From positions 62,001 to 126,000 of the forward strand of contig JAGQDJ010000065.1 in assembly GCA_022885665.1 (NCBI GenBank): a stretch of DNA of 64,000 nucleotides, read 5' to 3'. Below are positions 50,201 through 63,400 of the stretch, in pieces (position 1 is the stretch's first letter; every line of letters starts with the position of its first letter). Made by a program: the position numbers and the translations under genes. The notes beneath the pieces were generated by a model that was not told where the DNA came from, ran no database searches, and was given only the letters and a program-made list of their open reading frames with translations. The DNA is from Triops longicaudatus. Taxonomy: Eukaryota; Arthropoda; Branchiopoda; Notostraca; Triopsidae.

Positions 50201-53200
50201 TGACTATCAAATGTGTGTGGCATAGGGCCCTGTGCTGCGATATACGCTTTGGATTGGTTGAATCCATCGATAAAGTTGCCATTGATGTAATCGCCAGTTT
50301 TCTTCTGCCCGGGAATGGGTCTCAGCTGCACTCGACTGTGGTCATCTATTGAATGAAGCACAAATTTGGTAACGAAACTACATCAGGAAAACGGCAAAAG
50401 AATAAAAGAATTCCGAAATAAAGAATAAAATGGAATAAAAAAAAATTTAAAGAGAAGTGCGTAAGTTCTGACGTCAGCATGTTACGCCAGACCAGTCAGG
50501 AAACGTGCACAAAACTTACAAGCAACAATGTTGAGATAACGATTTTTGCCCTTGTTATCTTCATGCAAAGACTGGGTGCATTCCAGCGTGCCGGGCGTGG
50601 AGCCTTGAATAGCTTCGTATTCTTTGCTGAACCCAATATCTCCATCAGCATGCAAAGCCGCGACGTGTTGCGGAAAAAGCGGCACGGGAATGGGTCCTTT
50701 GTAACCTAAGGCACCTTCCAATCCCAAAGCTTCTTCTCCTTTGCTGTCAATCACGGCTACACCACCGCCGCCGTCCCAAGGCGTAGCGCCGGTGGTCGGG
50801 GGCGTGCCTGACGGATCGTCCAAGTAATAATACGCTGCTTGAAAATATTTCCTATTTCGGCAAGAACAAGAATCAATAAGTAAAAATTTGTGCAACAAAA
50901 TTCTCTACTTTTCTACTGCTTCATCTTAAAACTTCATCACATTTTTAAACCCTTTTTTCGCGTTACCTCCAAAGAACTAAGGCCAGAATCAATAAGAGAA
51001 TGGCAAATGAGGCGCACACCACAGTGGCAATAATTCCAGCACTGAGTTCTTTTTCAGACAAGAATCCGCCTTGACCACCCTGAGTGCCACCGTGCAGAAA
51101 AACTGGTAAACGGTCACAGCCGGGCGCCAAAGGAACTTTGCGCGACTCGGAGAAATTGCCATCGTACACTTTGGTCGCGTCTAATAAACTCTTCGTCCAA
51201 CCCCGCACTTTTACTTCAAACAAGATGGGCGTGTTGATAGTCGAATTTGGAATGGGAATCAGCACCTAACAATAAAAATAATGAAGTGTCATTTGAGTAA
51301 AACACATTAAAACGACTACATAGACTAGATAAAACTAAAAGTGAACATTGTTTCCTGATCCTTAATCTTCACCTATAGTACAATATAAACTTTATTTTTA
51401 ACAGGAAATAGTCAAACAGCATCTGGCAGACGAGATAGAGCAAAGTAAAGAATTCAGACAAAAACAAACGTCAAAATTGGCGTTTTAAAGGAAAAAAGTG
51501 CGAACGTTTTTATCCATACCCTGTGTTCTGGATGCTCGTTCTTGACAGCTATATCGACTTTCTCGAACTCCCAGCTCAGCTCGTTGCGGTAGTAAATGGA
51601 ATAGCCGTCAATGGAATGGTAGTAAGTTGCCGGGCGTTGGAACTCCAAAATCAACGTGTCCTCCGTATGACAAGACAAATTGGCAATACGAGGCGGGCTA
51701 GGGCCTCTTACATCCGTCTTCACCACAACTTTATCTGAAGGATCCCCATCGAATTTAGCAGTATATGCTCTGACAAGGATTTTGTACTCGGTATACGGTT
51801 CTAAATATTCAAAAACATAGGAAAGTTAGTTATCTGTAAATATCTACACTAAGCGATCATGTCTAAACACAATAAATGTAAGACAATGCCTACAGATATT
51901 TACCCAAGTTTGTTAGAACATACTCCATCGTGGAAGCTGATTTCAAGATTTTCACATCGGTATGCGTATTAGTCATGTAGTAAATTCGGTATCCGCGGAT
52001 GATACCGCTACGTTCTGAAGGTTCCATCCATGATAAAGAAATACTCGAGTCAGTAACTTCCCCAACGGTCAGGTTTTCAGGCTTTCCAGGAGCTACAAAG
52101 TATAAAAAATCATAACAATACTGATAAGTCAATTAACATATAATACATAATATATAGTTAGATAACGTGTAATACATAATAGAAACCGGTACGAATTTAG
52201 AGCACGAAATAGGTAAGCTTAATCGATCTAAGCCCGTGTTCACCTTAAAAGCAGCAGAAATAAGTGAAATTGTGTACAGGCGAATAAAGTCAACTTGATT
52301 AGCTTATTGAAATTTAACACCAAAAATTTTGTGTAATACACTGGTCGTAGCATTGCTTCTTTGTTGAGTTCGTTTTGGCATCTTTTTGTTCTTTTTTTGA
52401 TTTACCTTTGTCTTCAACGGCAATGAACGCGGCCGTATCAGCATTAACAGACGAAAGTAACACAAAAGCACAAATTCCTACAACGAATCCGGAGAAAGCC
52501 ATGGCAAAATGTACTAATAAATGTCCTAGTTTAGCTGCCAAATTGTCAAAAAAATCCACGCCTAAACCGTAGCAACATCCTTCGCCATTTTGTCTTTACT
52601 TCTTAACTCCGCCTTTCCCAGATGTCAGTTTCTTGTTAAACCCCGCCTTATGATGCGTGTTCTCAATAAAAAGGCGCTCGATTCAAGCGTTCACAATCTC
52701 CCCAACGCATACACGAAGTATGGGGATTATACTATGTTCTAAGATATAACATGAAAAATAAATAAATAAAGTAACAAAAGAAAGTTGTAATACGTGTATC
52801 ACGCATATTTCCTTCGAGATTTTTTTAGAGTAGTTTGGGCTTGTTTTCAAGGAAAAAAATCAATTGTGTTTGTCACAAGTTGCTATGAATTGTGTCAACA
52901 TACGAAATATAACGAAATTATGGATATGTAAGAAACTCGACATTTAAGACAGATAGACTTCTGGTTGCGGCGCTTTCAACATTACAGTAAATAAACCGCT
53001 AGTTTTTGTTTTATGTAACAATGTAAATATTAGCCTGTGATAAACTCAACTGACAATGATAGAATGAACCGATGAAATGGACGAGACAAACCGCTGAAAA
53101 AGGAGACGGAACTCGAAAAGTCTCATTTAGCTGCAGAGCAAGCTTGTGTGTGCACCATTCAGTGCATACAAGCCTGTGTACACAAGCAGTAAACAGATAA

Positions 53201-56200
53201 CATAAGTAGGAAAACATGCAAGATTACCTCCTTCGTCTGTCATGACAACGACTGTAGTACTGGGGCCCAGACCTTCAGGGTTGAAGACTTGCAAGGACAC
53301 CAAGTATTGCGTAAATGTCTTCAATCCCAGCAAAGTATGACTCTGTACATTGAGAATAAAAATAAGCATGTACATTTTCGTATTCTACTTTTTATTTATC
53401 CTTAGAAAATTGTATCCCAGATTTTCTTATGAATCTAATACCTCAATGCTTGGGTCTCGAAGAAAGACCTCTTGGACACTTTCGGGGCCTTGATCTCTAG
53501 GTCTATACGCCAATCTATAGCCTAGAAATTCTCCATGCAAAGAGGATCTCGGTGGAGGCTTCCAACTCAGATAAATGGATGTTGAACTGCTATTATGTGC
53601 TGCCGTAATACTAGGGCGACCATCAGGCACTATTTTCGCATAAAATACGATAGGAAAAATATATGAACGTCAATTCATCCTTTCAATATTACTGTACAAT
53701 TTTGCTAACTGAAGTATTACAGAAAGCAACTCAACTATCTTCAAAGCTCAATTAAGAGAATTTATACGCTTAGAATCTTTTTATAGTGTTCCAAAAATTT
53801 TTACCTTCGCGTAAGGTGACCATATAATATGATTCTCGACTAGGTTCACTTGGTCCCAATGCGTTGACCGCGACTACTCGAAAACTGTAAACTGTATAGG
53901 GTAGTAAACCAACTACCGTATAACTAGTTTTGTTTGTTTCCGTGACTAAACCATTCACAACATCAAAATCGCCGTCTTCGCCGACTCTAGAAATGAAATA
54001 ATAAAATAGGATTAGTAACAATAACAGATTGAATCAAACGCACTTATTTTTATAAAAGATCTGGTATATGAAAAAAAATACGCATCTGTAATTCAATTAC
54101 AGGATACCACACTGCATTATGGTGTGAACTCCTCCTCTGCCTTAGTGTGCAGTTCTTTAAAGAGCCTAAAAGAGCAACAAACATGTAAAGCGTGAGACAT
54201 TCAAAAACGTTTTTTAATTAGTTCTGTCTCCTGCTTGTCCCACAATAGATAAAAGTCAGCGAATGTCTCCTATTTTACATCTTCTTTTCTTTTTATTACC
54301 CTTTTCCCCACCGACCACTTCCGCAAATGCGAAGAGACACTGAATACAAAATTGGATGTTTTTCCGGATTACGACCAAAAGGAGGACTTGAAATAAGGGC
54401 CGACGGAGAAGAGACGAAAGAATCTGGCGTGTCTTTCCCTCGAAAAAAAAACAAGAAAAAAACTTCGCCCTCCTCTACAATACAAACATGTAAAGTAGCA
54501 TCATAACAAACCCGGCGAGAGTCTCCTTTGCAATGCAAAATAAAACTAGGGAAGTGGAAAGAGTAGGAGAATTGAGAATCGGAGAACAATTCACATTCTT
54601 GGGCTATGGAACTCTACCGCCCACCATCCCCAAAGAAGTTCTTCATTGAGCTTAGAGAGTTAAACACGTCTTTTTGGCCCCAGCTTTTTATCCTCCCCAT
54701 GCTTCCGACAGCAAAATAAGAAGAGACGCAGAGAGACAAAGAGAAAAATCACAAACAAGGCAAACAACGTAACGAACCCAGCAGCACTCTATTCCATAAC
54801 AGAGAAAACGCTCATAAAGCTGCCACACGTTAAGACTAAAATCCGACGAGAAACAAACACGCAACAAAAAATATCCAACTGCACAAAAACTCCGTCTCTC
54901 TTTTCCTATGGCATACTCACAGTACGATGCACGTGTACAGTTTTTCATATGGAACATTCAATATGCAAAAGCCAACAATGAATGATTTTAAAATCTATAA
55001 GGATGCACGAAAGTCAAGAAAGAATTAAGAGCGAAATGCGAAAGTACGAAAAGAAAATAGCTTAGCAAAGGGCCCAACAAAGAATAATTTTAACGGCCCT
55101 TAATTGTGTAGCTCGAACCCACTCATTTACCCCTCTTCATCATCACCTCACTTTCTCACTTCTGGCCTTTAATTTTTCACCTTTTTCTTGTGGGCGGCTG
55201 AGCGGTTGAGCAGGCCGTCGAGCGTGAGCCATAACTTTCATCATTTTTAGTTATTATCTTGCCGTTAGAACGCCTTTTGACCACACCTCCCTCGTATTTC
55301 ATGACGAAATTTCTCCATTCTTGCCCACAACCCCAAAATAAGATTAGCCGGTCCTCAAAAATCGATTTTGGGCAAGACTTCTTCTCGTCTTTGTTCTTTG
55401 TGGTTTTAATGTGTCTCCTTACAATTTTTTTTATGTGGATTTCTTTGGGAAATTGCTGTTTATAACTCGCGATTATACTCGCGGTCGCTTTGCCCTACAC
55501 ATATTTGTAGTCGAAAACAAATGAGGGAGCTTTTTTTTTTTGTGGATAAGTTATAGCGAAATTTTACTGCGCTATTGATTACGTATTGATTTCACATTTT
55601 CCCACACGAAAGAATAGTAACTGATATGAAAGTAAACTAAATTTTATAAATACTATACGTGAAGAATCTATATTACATGTGGTGGGTAAAGGTGTTGGTC
55701 GGCTCACGCCGTTAGCCAAGTTAGTGAAACTTTAGGGAAAGCCCATGAGGTGATTTAGGTACTGAAAGAGCTTCAACATGCCTTGCACATTGGCTAATGT
55801 TCGAACATCGATACTAAATGACCATGTCGAACTCATTTACCCCTTTTTCTTTTGATTCTGGGTTAGAAGGTTCGATTTTTTTTTACAGTTCGTGAAACAA
55901 AGTAATGCTACGTAGTTAACTATGAATAAACGCAAAAGCAGCAACAAACTCCTTGTTTCGTCTGGTATTTCAAGAAGGACGTGCCAAGGAGTGGGACGCT
56001 TAACATCGTGCTCTTTTACCGACACTGACATTTTCCGTGACCCTTCCCTTACCACCGTCAGAATTCCCCAAAGGGAGCAACAGTGTGAGCAAATTTTAGC
56101 CAAATAGTCACCCAAGTCACTGTAGCCACTGAATTCTTACAAGGCACCTCAAATCATGCCAAAATGTCAAAAACAACAAAACAACTCTTTTTTTCCGGCC

Positions 56201-57496
56201 AAGGAATATTTCATAGGGCCCCGTTCGCAATTTTAACCAAAGTTGGCATAAGTTTTCTACCATTTCACTGATCCGAACATGTTTGCCACGCTTTATATTC
56301 CGTTTTCATGGATCGTGGTATCTACAAAAAGAAGTTCGTTTTTTCCCTTCGCTATTTACCTTAAACTGCCAAGAAACGGGGCGAAATATCTTTCCGTCTC
56401 AATTTCTTCGACTTTCTTTAACTCTCAACTTTGGCATTTTACCCTTTAACCGTCAACTTTTTAGGAGAACCGCCCCTAAAAAGCTGCTTATGGAGCAAAT
56501 GGAACACGGTTCAGCTTTTTACGCTGTAAATGGAGTTTTTGAGAAAAGGATGGTGTGCAACGCTACTCGGAGGATGTGAAATCGTCAAGAGACTCTAATA
56601 CTCTCTCCCAGTACTTTCTCTCATAAACTCTCTCTCTCTCTGCACCGCACTGTACTGCAGTATTGCACCAGTACCAGCCAGTGTGGACTGGAAGTGCTTT
56701 TACACTTTTATCCTCGTTGGTGTAAATGAAACCCACGCAATGCGCTGTTTCCTTAAACAGTGGAGAATTTCCTAATAAAATATATTGGTCTTCCCACTTC
56801 CAAGCTTCGAATACCCACTTTTGATTTAACTCTTATTCCTCTTGTTTCGCCTCTTTCCCTTCAGCTCGAGTTTGAAACATGAAGAGAAGGAGTCAATAAA
56901 GCTTATTTCAGGTGAAGTTGTCTGTAAGTACCAACCAAATCACGCTTTTAGCGAGAGCGTTGTCTCTGGGTACGGTGTTTATTCTCCGATTGAGAGCTTC
57001 ATATTCTCTTCTATCCACGGCGTCTGTAATATTCACAGCGAGACTCAATTTAATGTTGTCATTAAACGGCGCTTTATTTGTTAAAACTGCCTCTAATTAA
57101 AATCTATGGCATGTCGTTACAGGGATGCTGTGTTTGCTTGTACCGGACAAGGTTTGAAAGTAGTGCAGTGTAATATAAGTCCGAACGTTAAGGCACTAAA
57201 AAAGAACCAATATACAGCGTCTGCCGTAGATTCCTGGATAATCAAACTTGCCGTTATTCATTTTGAACACGTGGGAGCTTTTTTCTCAACTATTAGAAAT
57301 ACAGCCTTCTGGGCACCATATGAATATAAAAAAACAACTTCAAATCCATTTGAAAACAAATATTGCACTCACCTGATGTGAATAATATAATGTGTAACAG
57401 GACTATTGTGTTGATTAAAACTGGGAGCCCACGACAAATTGACTGAACGGGATGTAAATCCCATAATAAGAGGACGTCCTGGAGGATCAGGCACAT
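47240..57496 (-). CDS. Ptp99A: Receptor tyrosine phosphatase, Ptp99A / PTPRG subfamily (5' end missing)
   Basis: Seventeen exons, 5' to 3': 57496-57373, 53986-53805, 53629-53442, 53342-53228, 52092-51904, 51800-51520, 51265-50967, 50851-50520, 50345-50131, 49994-49869, 49781-49615, 49398-49044, 48923-48752, 48688-48561, 48425-48088, 48007-47872, 47605-47240. They give 1236 residues. Fibronectin III repeats fill the ectodomain (PDPPGRPLIMGF, VPDGRPSITAA, APGKPENLTV). The membrane segment is at about 433-457 (AGIIATVVCASFAILLLILA). ALHADGDIGFSKEYEAIQ is the Ptp99A-type entry to phosphatase domain D1, which is intact with KNRYLNI, WPDHG (704-708) and HCSAGVGRTG (Cys738). D2 has VIDRWGGTEAA in place of the P-loop (Asp1069 for Cys), so it should be inactive, as in Ptp99A. 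A Pro-rich tail of about 120 residues follows. The first exon starts in mid-codon, so upstream exons exist but were not found. Ptp99A acts in motor axon guidance in flies. Confidence 0.95.
52406..52502 (-). CDS. Ptp99A: Alternative signal-peptide first exon of the phosphatase
   Basis: It lies in the intron between the fourth and fifth known exons, same strand. From an ATG at 52502 it encodes MAFSGFVVGICAFVLLSSVN, then ADTAAFIAVEDK: a typical signal peptide and a short acidic leader. It ends at a good donor (AAAG/GTAAAT) in phase 1, exactly what the next exon (52092-51904) accepts. Splicing would give EDK-APGKPENLTV, a receptor that keeps only the two membrane-proximal FN3-like units. An 8-codon upstream ORF starts at 52588. 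The reading is inference from phase, signal peptide and promoter motifs. Confidence 0.6.
52607..52672 (-). promoter_or_regulatory. Putative internal promoter of the phosphatase gene
   Basis: Upstream of the alternative first exon, read on the - strand: a TATA-like CTTTTTATTG (52662-52671), then GC boxes GGCGGGG (52647-52641) and GGCGGAG (52613-52607). These stand out in an AT-rich intron. The GC boxes lie downstream of the TATA-like site, so the true start point is unclear. Confidence 0.4.
53987..57372 (-). other. Large intron within the first FN3 domain of the phosphatase
   Basis: A 3.4 kb intron separating the two halves of the most N-terminal FN3 repeat. Around 56600-56640 there is a short CT/GA-rich run, GAGA-like on the - strand. 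No gene or recognised mobile element seen. Confidence 0.55.
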
Positions 57497-60400
57497 CTGC
57501 AAAAATTCCCAAGAGCAAAGGCATTAAAATCCAACACTCATTTTGTTTACATACACATTTACAAAACACGTCAGTACTACAACCACCTGGAAGAGTTTCA
57601 GAACGCTAAAAATTTAATGTTTCAACAAAAGTCGGATCTAGAATTATAGTAGCTTTTAAAATGTGAGCAGAAGACGCCAAATCTCGTAATTCATTAATGC
57701 TGGTAAATTTCTGAAATATGTACAGACTATACTTTTTAAAGCTTAAGATTTTAATTAGTGGTTGAATCCTGATGTATGCAGTAATGTCAGTCCAATGTAT
57801 GCAGTAACATCAAAGGAGGTTAAGAATACAAGTTTCGAAGAGCTCAAGAATAGATCTAAGTTCAATAAAAATACAATTAACATTACCACCAGCAAACATA
57901 GCATGAAGAAGAGCTGCCAAATTCAGTGGATATTCACTCATTTCTGTGTGATTAGGTGCCAAGCCAAAGTTAGTCCTTTCCCTTCCTATCGCTCTGCGTT
58001 TGACATCAAAGGGGCTTTCCTCCTTTATATTACAACAAAGCAAAAAAACACCCCTGTACCCCTTTTCATCCTTTACAGCTTGGCAAAGAGGGATGGATAG
58101 ATATCTTTTTGGCTCTTCAATCGTTTCTCATTGACATTTTGCCACCCGTTCGTAACCCCTGTCAACTTCTTCCCTAACCCTTTGAGGGGACGCGCTATTT
58201 ACTACCGACGCGCTCATGACGCGTGCATATGATTCCTCTGCCACACACAAAGCAGTGCATTTTATAGATGACGCAAACAATAAAATAAAGACCAGAAGAG
58301 GAGTCGCATGATCAAAAGGGCTAATGAGCAATATAGCGTATAGTGCGATATAGTGTCCAGCGCTCCCCTCCAAACCCTTCACAAAGCACCCTATCTACAT
58401 CGGGTTTGCTTTGGAATCAATTCGACTAACAGTGCATTTTATGTAAAAAAAATAATGTAATTAACACCTTAAAATGCGTTACGGCTTATTGTAAATTCAA
58501 AATAAGTTGGGTGAAATACAATTCAATAAATATAGCAAATTTTCATAGAATATATGAGAGTTTCTTTAATTCACTAGAATTCCGTTTGAAACGATCTCGC
58601 TTGAAAAATGGACGTAAGAACTTTCTCGTATTGCACATATTCGACAGAGACTATTTTGTATCTTTTATGTTTTGGCTTTTATGAGACATCGACCAAAAGA
58701 GAATTTGTCAATATAATAGTTTTGTGTTATTGCACGGACCGGTGCTTATATACAAAATAAGGTAGCTTTTATACCAGCAATTTTCCACCCCTGTTAGGCA
58801 AACTTGGGGAATACAGGGAAGAATAACGCGAAGCTTTAACGCTGCAATGCGCACAATATGTTCCCAAACATGGGTTATGAATTCTACTTCACCCTTTCGT
58901 TTGATGGTTGTCATACAAAATGACTTATACCTAAGAGGGTCTTTTCCCTTTGGCTTCCATTTCTCTCATTCGCGTTTCCCGTCAGTAACGGGATAGATGT
59001 GCACCCCTCACATGCACGGGCTTCTTCACACAGTATTAGTAACCAACTCGACGACCCAATGACCTTCTTGTCACCATGTCCAACCCATTAACAGACACCC
59101 CTGACTCTGAAAATACACTTGAAAACGTCCCGAACAGTACCGTCAGTAAGATTTATCACGTTAATGGAGCTAAAAGAACCGTAGTGAATTAACCTACACC
59201 ACGCCTAATTTTCTTGCCATTAATCGCTGGTCGACAATTTTCACACACTTAGATATAACTTCAATACTTCCTCTAACTAAATCTTTGATTTCTAAAAAAA
59301 AATGTCGGTTATAAATTATGCCTAACAAAGTCTAACAAAGTTTCATACATCTTACATGCGGTTTTACATGCGATGTTAATGTGAATTTTGTTTATGTTAA
59401 ATATTTTACTAGACTTGTACTAGGCAAAATTAATAATGATCAATTAACTATATGGGAATTATTTCACAGACTTATTCAGTTTTCCTTCAGAATTCACTCC
59501 TAGAACTCTAAAAAAAAATTCTTTTCAGGGCCTGAAGAACATTCGTTGAACACGGTAGACAAGTTGGAAGTGTCACAATTAGTAATGGTGTGCATACTAA
59601 TTTCTCCCATGGGGCGCTGTATGCTAGAAATGGATGACACTATCTGATTTTATTGAGACAAGTGCAGTAAAACAGTCCCGGTAGTAAATACATAACGTTC
59701 GCACCCTCTCTTCTCTACCTTTCGCAATATGTCTCTATGGCACTCGTTTACATGTATGTGTGCTGCAAGACGTCCCGCTCGTTTTCGCTGCTCGTTACGA
59801 GGCTAATTCATTTGGAAACAACCCGACACTCCGGGTCTCGTCTGTCTCGCTCTTTCCAAGTGTAAGTATCTCCCCAACACTCTTAATGAGAAGCTTTGCA
59901 TGGGGCGGCAACTCGTTTATGTACTGTACTCACTCCCTTTCCAACTCCGGAATTCATACATTTAAAAGGTGAACGTACAGTACCAGCAAACCACCAACCA
60001 TTTCACCGTCTTACACTCTACCATCTCCTCTAATTTATTAACCCACGTCTAACCCTCTCAATTGCTACCTAAGCTGAAGGATAGCTAAACGCACCAGAAA
60101 GTTAACTGACAAATAATTCAAGTTAAGTAATGAGTTCATACTTCTACTCTGTTGAACATAAATAGACTGACAAACATCAAGCTACAAAGAAACACGAATA
60201 TAAATTCAGATTGGGATCCTTCTTCAGGATAGAGTTATGTCTAACTTAACGTAATGGAAGGAAATTCATTAGTAATGCAAAATTCTATGAATATGTGCAA
60301 CTAATGCATGGAAACACTGAAGAGTTTGAGTCTATAGTGCCGTGCAAGCATACAACAGAAAAAACCCTTGACTGTATATAACAGTTTTACTGCAATAAGG

Positions 60401-63400
60401 CAAAAGCCTACGCGGTCAGTCAATAAAAAAAAAAATAAAAAAATAGAAAAAACAATGACAGATTAACATTGTTTTATTAAACTAGTAAATGGTATGATGC
60501 TTCGAGCAAAAGGACATGCAACAATCAAGTAACAGCTTATTACGAAAATAATAAAACAACCATTTCTTCACGCTCTTCCTTCTTCGCTGTTATTAGTGAT
60601 TTTGGATTGGTATCACATAGCTGCTACAAATGCTGTTCAACATTCCCGCACGGTGGCGTATCAGTAGAGCAAATACAGTCCAGTACTTTGACTGATGATT
60701 CTACAGGCTTTTTCGATCCCTGTGCACCCAATGAAAAAAGACAAATGATCTGTTACCGGTAATTTTCCCACCACGCAACATAAACCCACCCTGTTTCCTC
60801 TTCTGCTACGTTTTGTTACACACGACATGCCCTACACCTCGTAAGACATACAGCCACCTTCTTTTACTCCTTTTATGCTCTCTACTTGTAACACTGTACT
60901 AACTTATACAAAGCTCCTTCGCTTAACAATAGGCTTAGACGGACAATAACTTCTCACTGTGCCGTACACAGTATCCAACTCATTTATTAAATAAGAAACC
61001 TTGCTCCAGGTGGCGTTTTCATAACCAGAAAGGGGGCCAATAGTGCACAGCACAATACAGTGCCGAGTATGTAGCACAAGTATAATCCCGCCAAAAAAGA
61101 AAGGAGAGTTTCGTGAAAAAGTTGGGCGTCCTTCTGCCCTACTATATATAACTTGTCAAGAACCCATATTGGCTCTTGACGGATGAGCTTATTTGCAATG
61201 GCTGGAGGGTAAGAAGGGGAGAAGGTTATGGATTCACTTGATCCTTGGGTTGTGTTTGGCCAAAAAATAGTGTGTGCTAGTACGGAGTGATGAAAGCTGT
61301 ACGACGGACATTCATGCCCCCCACCCCGAGCGAAATTAATTACTTTCTCGTACGGAAAACTGGGGGTAGGTACAAACACTCTAAGACTGTTGTAAACATC
61401 ATTTATTCTTTCATTGATTTTGGATCTAATTTAAAAATAGTAAAAAAAATATTTCTGTAAGCGTGGGTGTTTACCTAAGGAAAATCCTTTGATAGATAGA
61501 AAGGCAAAGCGAATGAGGAAAAAAAGCTGGGTAATTAATTAACTCGGGAATTCTGACTTAAGGGTAATCAATGAAGAACCTATTATTCGGCGGACGGAAA
61601 CTCTTTAGGCTCAGTGGTGGCTTATAAATGTTAAATTTCTATTGCCTTTCATGTAGTCAAACTTGGGCTTAGTTTAATTATTCTCCATTGAAGCATACTG
61701 CATTATCTTATACGAACTTAAGTCTCAACACGGAGAAATTTTGAATTCAAACGAACGAACGTTGCTACTTCTAGCTTCTCAACTTCTCTTTTGTAGAAAT
61801 GATAACCTCAAGAGCCAATTTCGTTAGTACCAAATATTCACTATCGTAGAAGTCAAAATAAAAACATCCACAAGGCTTTTCTAGTAAGTATACAAAACGG
61901 ATGTTAAGGACGATTAGCTCACAGAATTTCCACTTGAGGCGCTCAATTTCTTCAACAATTATAGTTATGTTCCTAATGTTTATAAAGTCAATACATTTTA
62001 AGATAAAAAAAAAAACATTTTATAATAAGTTTATTTTGTCTAAAGGCCGTCGTGTTGGGTTAGATGTCATATTCTCCACATTCAAAGACGCCGTTAAACA
62101 CTTAGTCAACCTGAAAATGTGGGGAAAATTGTCCAACGATGACTCAAAGATGGCCAGTTTTGTTTTCCCAATGGGCAAATTGACATTACTACTAATATGG
62201 AAATCATATTTTTAAAGCATCCTACAAATGTGACCTGTCGTGAGTAACCAGAAAAATACAGTTAACCCACATGTTTCTCGCTTGTTCGACAGAAGTTCGG
62301 TGGAAAAAATCTTCATTTATTTATTGGGACTAATGAAATCACCAGAGAATGTGAAAAACTGTACGAAACACGTCCTTCAATTACCTTTTGAGCCAGTTAA
62401 TGAACCCACAGTCGGTGAAAGTCCTCGAACTGTTTAATACTTTCGAATCTCAGAAATATTACTACGTATCAACTGTGTCCTCTACTCTCTCCTTATTTTG
62501 AACAGAATAGCTATTTACAAAGTAGAGTACTGCTTGTACGTGGCGGGAATTCATTTCAGAGGTTTTAATACAGCCTTCACAAAACTCTAGTTTGCATTGT
62601 TTTATTTCCATAAGGAAACAAGTAGCCTTTATGTGCACCCTAATGAGAATTCATTGTTGCAAACGCTGTAAAGCGGTTTCGTTACTCCCAGGAACACAAG
62701 TAAACGTTAGTCGCCGATCAAAAGCGCGTGAGAAAGGACACATCCTGAAAACCAACACAAAAAATGTGAAAGTTTTTTTGTATAGAAGATGCAATTAAAA
62801 CAGCGTAGTAGTTTTCTTGTTTTGCTTTTTTGTTCATATTTTTGCTTTTGGCTTCAGTAAAAATTTATACATTTAGATTCGCTACTTCTAAATGGAAGAC
62901 GCTACGAGTAGATAAGATAGATGTAACTCCTTTTTTCTTCTTCATTTTGAAAAAGTTGGACGAATTAATCTAGTAACACATTGCACGCCCTTTTGGAAGA
63001 AAAATGCTTGTTTCTTAAACTCTTTTCCATTAAGATTCGCTTCGAAACATTGTGTCTATAAAAGAGCGAGAAATAAGTCACAAATTTTCGTAAAGAAACG
63101 TATTTCTTACAAGTATACGACAGCTAACCCTTCGGAGTACATTGGTACTTGAAAGTGAATTAGTTAGAATCTCTCTGCGAACTGTGGCTAAATTTCTCAA
63201 ATATGTCCATTGGCCTATATATTTCTGCAGCACAAACCTCCGATATATTTCCGAAATCTCTTCTAGACAAACGATACAAACATTAATGCCACACTCAGTA
63301 AGAGTGGAAAAAAAAGGACAATTGCCTTGTACGATTTATGGGAATTTGTCAGAAAAACGGTACAACCGATATCGGAAATGGAATTGACCGAATGTTCTGA

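Noticed and set aside
58128..58382. Signal-peptide-like frame upstream of the phosphatase
   Set aside because: Begins with GTG, and its best donor is in phase 0 while the next exon needs phase 1.
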